Source: Mytilus galloprovincialis (taxonomy: Eukaryota; Mollusca; Bivalvia; Mytilida; Mytilidae). Taken from it: a DNA stretch of 64,000 nt. Positions within the stretch are counted from its first letter, which is position 1, and every line of letters begins with the position of its first letter. The stretch lies in contig NC_134843.1 in NCBI RefSeq assembly GCF_965363235.1, positions 44,091,035 through 44,155,034 of the forward strand, given 5' to 3'. Both the position numbers and the translations under genes were made by a program. The notes under the pieces were generated by a model, which had not been told where the DNA came from, did no database searches, and worked only from the letters and a program-made list of their open reading frames with translations. Of the stretch, positions 60,357 through 64,000 are shown piece after piece.

Positions 60357-60442
60357 GTGGTCCAAGACACCAACTTAACCACAATCGCGCAAGACACATA
60401 CATAGGCCTGTTCAGAGATGGGGAAGACCAGGCTTCGGATAA
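60357..60442 (+). CDS. Possible alternative last exon of the tyrosinase gene
   Basis: TTTTCTATTACAG is a strong acceptor. In phase 1 the sequence reads GPRHQLNHNRARHIHRPVQR and then WGRPGFG, then TAA at 60440-60442. It could join a donor inside exon 4 (GGAA|GTAGAG at 55080), giving an 846-aa form with a basic His/Arg-rich tail. Phase 0 is also open, so the assignment rests on transcript data that I do not have. It may belong to another gene. Confidence 0.35.
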
Positions 60443-62571
60443 AACATAGACTGCTATACGATTCGTTGAAAAAGTCCCAAGATATTCCGTCCATGCACTT
60501 CATTATTTTTTTTTCATTTCATAAATGAAAATGATCACCTGATAAATTTGAATTTGTTAAATATGCCTATATATAAAATTTATATTCCTACAACTTGCTT
60601 ATATTCTTAAACTAGTGACTTGTGAATGGACATGGACTAGAGGAAAATGAGAAATAAGATGTGACACAATGGCTGAAATATATTTATTAACTATCTTTAC
60701 TAAGTATGAAGATAAAATTGAGAATGTAACATACTTTGACTTTATGATGATGTTATCGCTCATACACCAATGAATATCAGATTCGGTCAGATATATCAAA
60801 TACAATATAAGAATGTTTTAAATTATAATCCTGGTACCTTTGATAACTATTAAAACTGATTCTATTGCTGCTAATGAAAATCATCAAAGTACAGTGACAA
60901 CCGTATTAACATATAATTATTATAATGGGAATAACACTACATTCAAAACCAGATTTTGCTAAATCTTTATAGAAAACACGAAAATAAATACAAAAGCAAA
61001 TACTTTTAAAGGTTAGAAGGAAAAATTATAAAATAAAATGTCACTTTTTTCAAAGTATTTTTAGAATAAACTCGTTGCAATAAGCCAAAAAGACATAACG
61101 AATGTCTTTATTTCTATTTTCCGCAGTTTATATCCCTTTTCCAAAACCAATTTATTCTACAAATAGTTGTATTTTTTTGCTTTTTTTGTGAATGTTATGA
61201 AAATTCGTTACAACCACACTCGGCTAATTAAAACTTATCTTAAAGAACATCGTTAATAAGCGAATGATGTTACAAAAATAATTCACATCATTTTTCAATT
61301 AAAAAATATCGATGCAAATATAAAGATAAGAAATATTTGGCTCATGCATTAAATGACTAGTTTAAAGCAACTTTTTGATAGAATTCTATGTATGTTTCTT
61401 ATGAAGATAATTCATTTAGATTTAAAAAACGTAAAAAAAGGTTCTCCTAGGAAATGAAAAGTCCGTTAGATCCAGAGCTGAAACACACCAAACGAATGGA
61501 TAATAACTGTCATATTACTTACTTGGTAATGACTAGTTTAATGCGTTCGTTTTATTGAAACTTATCTTAGAAAAAAATCTTATATAAGCGAATGATGTTA
61601 TAAAAATGATTCGCTACATCATTTTCAATTCAAAAATATCAATGCCGACATGCAGACATAAGCCATCACAGTGTCCGATAGTATTACCTAAAAGCATCCA
61701 CGGTCACATTATTCTTCCCTTGTCAGATTATTCAAATTATTTGATTAACATAGCTGTTGTAAGGAAACTGCTTATATCATCAGAAAAATTTCAAAAAAAA
61801 TTTAGAAAGCTAATCCAAATTCTGGTATTTTTTTCGTTAAATTCGAATGGTTGCTTTCAATGCAGTTAGTTAAGCTAGTTCTATACAAACGCAACATGAG
61901 TTTTGTGCACGGTAAAAACTTTACTTAAAAACAATGTTAATGTTATCAAGCATTCAAACTTTTAGCCTCAGGGAATCCTCGTGTTTAATAAAACAACAAA
62001 ATTTGAATAGTAATCATTTAAAAAAACATATCGCACCTTGTTGACATTAGATAACAAGACATTTTACGTCACAGTAATTAAATTACGATATTTCAGTGTG
62101 TATGAACAATGCACATTTGTTTGTGACTTCAAAAACAAATAAATTAAAAAGAAATGTGCTAAACAGGCCTTTTATTATTGTAGCAGAACAAGAACGCTTG
62201 CACTCGAGGAATTCTACTAAAAAGTAAAATAACAGAACTACCGAACTCCAAGGAAAATTCAAACCAGTCACTTATAAATTGGCTAAATCAAAAGATCAAA
62301 CACGTCAAACGAATGGAAAACAACTGTCATACTCGTGATTGGGTACAGGGATTTCCTACTGTTGAAAATGATGGATTCAACTTGGCTGTATATTTAGCTT
62401 AACCCCTCACTTGTAAAATACCAAAAAATGCAAAACTACGGAAAATTTAAACGGCAAGTCACTAGGTAAATAATTAAATCAAAAGCCCAAACACACCAAA
62501 CAAATGGAAAACAACTGGCATATTCCTGATTATGGAACAGGTATTTGTTTTTGTAGAAAATTGTGGATTAA
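60443..62571. other. Gene-free stretch with repeat R2 copies
   Basis: R2 copies lie at 61445-61530, 62222-62345 and 62415-62540, with AACACACCAAACGAATGGA-like cores. 61190-61330 and 61535-61640 share AAGCGAATGATGTTA and ATTTTTCAATT, a loose direct duplication. No exon. Confidence 0.5.
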
Positions 62572-62905
62572 AAGATATAAGAAGATATGGTATGAGTGCC
62601 AAAGAGACAAGTCACAATTTGTAAAAGAAAACCATTATAGGTGAAAGTACGGTCTTCAAATCGGAGTCTTGGCTCACACCGAACAGCAAGCTATAATGGG
62701 CCGCAAAAACGAGTAGTGTAATACCGTTCAAACGGGAAAACCAACAGTCTAATCTAAATAAAAAACGCGAAATGAGAAACACTTATCAACCTCATCATCA
62801 AACGACAACTACTGAACATCATTTGCCTGACTTAGGACAGGTGCAAACAAATGCAGCGGGGTTTAACGTTATAATAGGAACCAACCTTCACCCTTATCTG
62901 AAACA
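62572..62905 (+). repeat. Interspersed repeat R1, copy
   Basis: A full-length version: AAGAAGATATGGTATGAGTG, GTACGGTCTTCAAATCGG, GAAACACTTATCAAC, CTTAGGACAGGTGCAAACA. It matches 31122-31460 throughout. Confidence 0.7.
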
Positions 62906-64000
62906 TTAGTGTAATATCAAAATCTAGAAAGACACACTATAAAAAATCAATTGAAATGGCTTCACTCAATCAAAAGACATATTAACAACAGTGAACCTAC
63001 ACTGAACGAAATAATTTGATCTATGATACAATGTGAATACAAAATCAATTTAATAAGGGGTGAATAATTAAAAGCAACAGTATTATAAAGGTGTGAGAAT
63101 ATGTTGACAATCTAAAACAAAAACCAACCTTGAACTAAAACCAAAAACAATAATATACACAGGTAAATGAACATAATGTTGAGGTAAGGTATACAGTTTA
63201 AATGGAGAATGGATTTTTTAGTAACATAAATGATTATGTTGTTCATAGTACGTAGAGGTGATAATGTACAGTAATACCAAACACTAATCAAAGCTGATAT
63301 ATAGACGACATATAACTCTGAATGAGTAAACTTTAAATAACAAAAAAAGCAATACAAATAGTATCAACAGGTCAAATTAGCAAGTACAATTTGAGAGTTC
63401 TCGCAGTTGCTGACAGCTAGTTAAAGGCCAAAAACAATTAATAATAAAAAATCATGGATCAGAGACTAAAATCAACTAAAACAAATGCAAGGGATTTAGT
63501 ATTTTAACGTCATGGACAGTCAAGGAAAACATGACTTGTTCAATGTCAAAAATTAATGTATTGACAGGCAGTAGGATAATTAGGAGTTAACTTCTTTATA
63601 GAAAAAAACTAACGTGGAACTGTCTCTATAAATCCCGCTTGAAAAGAATATAAATTTAGTTATGTTAAAATTTGTGATGACAAAATAGATATTTGTGCCA
63701 ATGTACAGCTAGCGAAACATCTATGTATGCAAGTAGAATAGAATTTCATTATTTTTACCACAATGTGTGAGCAAAACAAACATACCTTAAGCATATCAAA
63801 AATTGGGGTACAGCAGTCAAAATTGTATTATTTAAAACTATAAAAACAAACAACTATGTCAACAAAGAAACACAAAATTGCATTTAGGCACTTTACTATA
63901 TAAGCAAAAATGAAAGACAAGAATGCAAAAAAAAAACAAACCACATTGCACAAAGATACAACTGCCACGCAAAAAATGGACTTAACGGTAAAGGTTAAAA
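62906..64000. other. AT-rich sequence, nothing recognised
   Basis: There are no splice-supported exons, arrays or element ends up to the window edge. Confidence 0.5.

Overview
This is animal nuclear DNA: AT-rich, with intron-split genes, GT-AG splice sites, AATAAA signals and many interspersed repeats. A marine bivalve, most likely a mussel (Mytilidae), fits best. The reasons are a secreted molluscan-type tyrosinase and the dense Helitron-like elements with about 150 bp internal repeats, as in bivalve Pearl/HINE-type repeats. The species call is inference. No rRNA, tRNA, CRISPR, LTR element or Polinton was recognised.

Layout. 1-9841: a LINE fragment split by a 5.7 kb Helitron-like repeat (itself carrying two nested elements) and by a hAT-like MITE. 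11231-21122 (+): a seven-exon gene for a 378-aa protein ending in a CHORD-like Cys/His module. Its last exon is duplicated and its introns hold two Helitron-like elements. 22116-30981: one Helitron-like element enlarged by four further insertions. 32690-34235: an element with inverted arms made of a repeated 16 bp motif. 35718-40159 (-): a two-exon gene for a secreted, cysteine-free, repetitive 845-aa protein. 41422-42332: another Helitron-like element. 42333-50584: gene-poor, with interspersed repeats and a long (AT)n run. 50894-55102 (+): a four-exon tyrosinase gene with a possible alternative last exon near 60357. 55200-64000: otherwise gene-poor, with scattered repeats and a decayed hammerhead-like motif.

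How the genes relate. The cysteine-free matrix-like gene and the tyrosinase gene are head to head about 10.7 kb apart, and both encode secreted proteins. Tyrosinases of this type oxidise tyrosine and DOPA in shell periostracum or byssus, so a shared secretory tissue is plausible but not shown. The CHORD-like gene is intracellular by sequence and has no evident link to them.

The main pattern is in the repeats. At least five unrelated-looking families share one plan. Each has a 5' hairpin whose arm is repeated in complement at the far end, a second hairpin just before the 3' terminus, and insertion between two T residues without target duplication. Three consecutive internal units of one copy each carry an insertion at the same phase.
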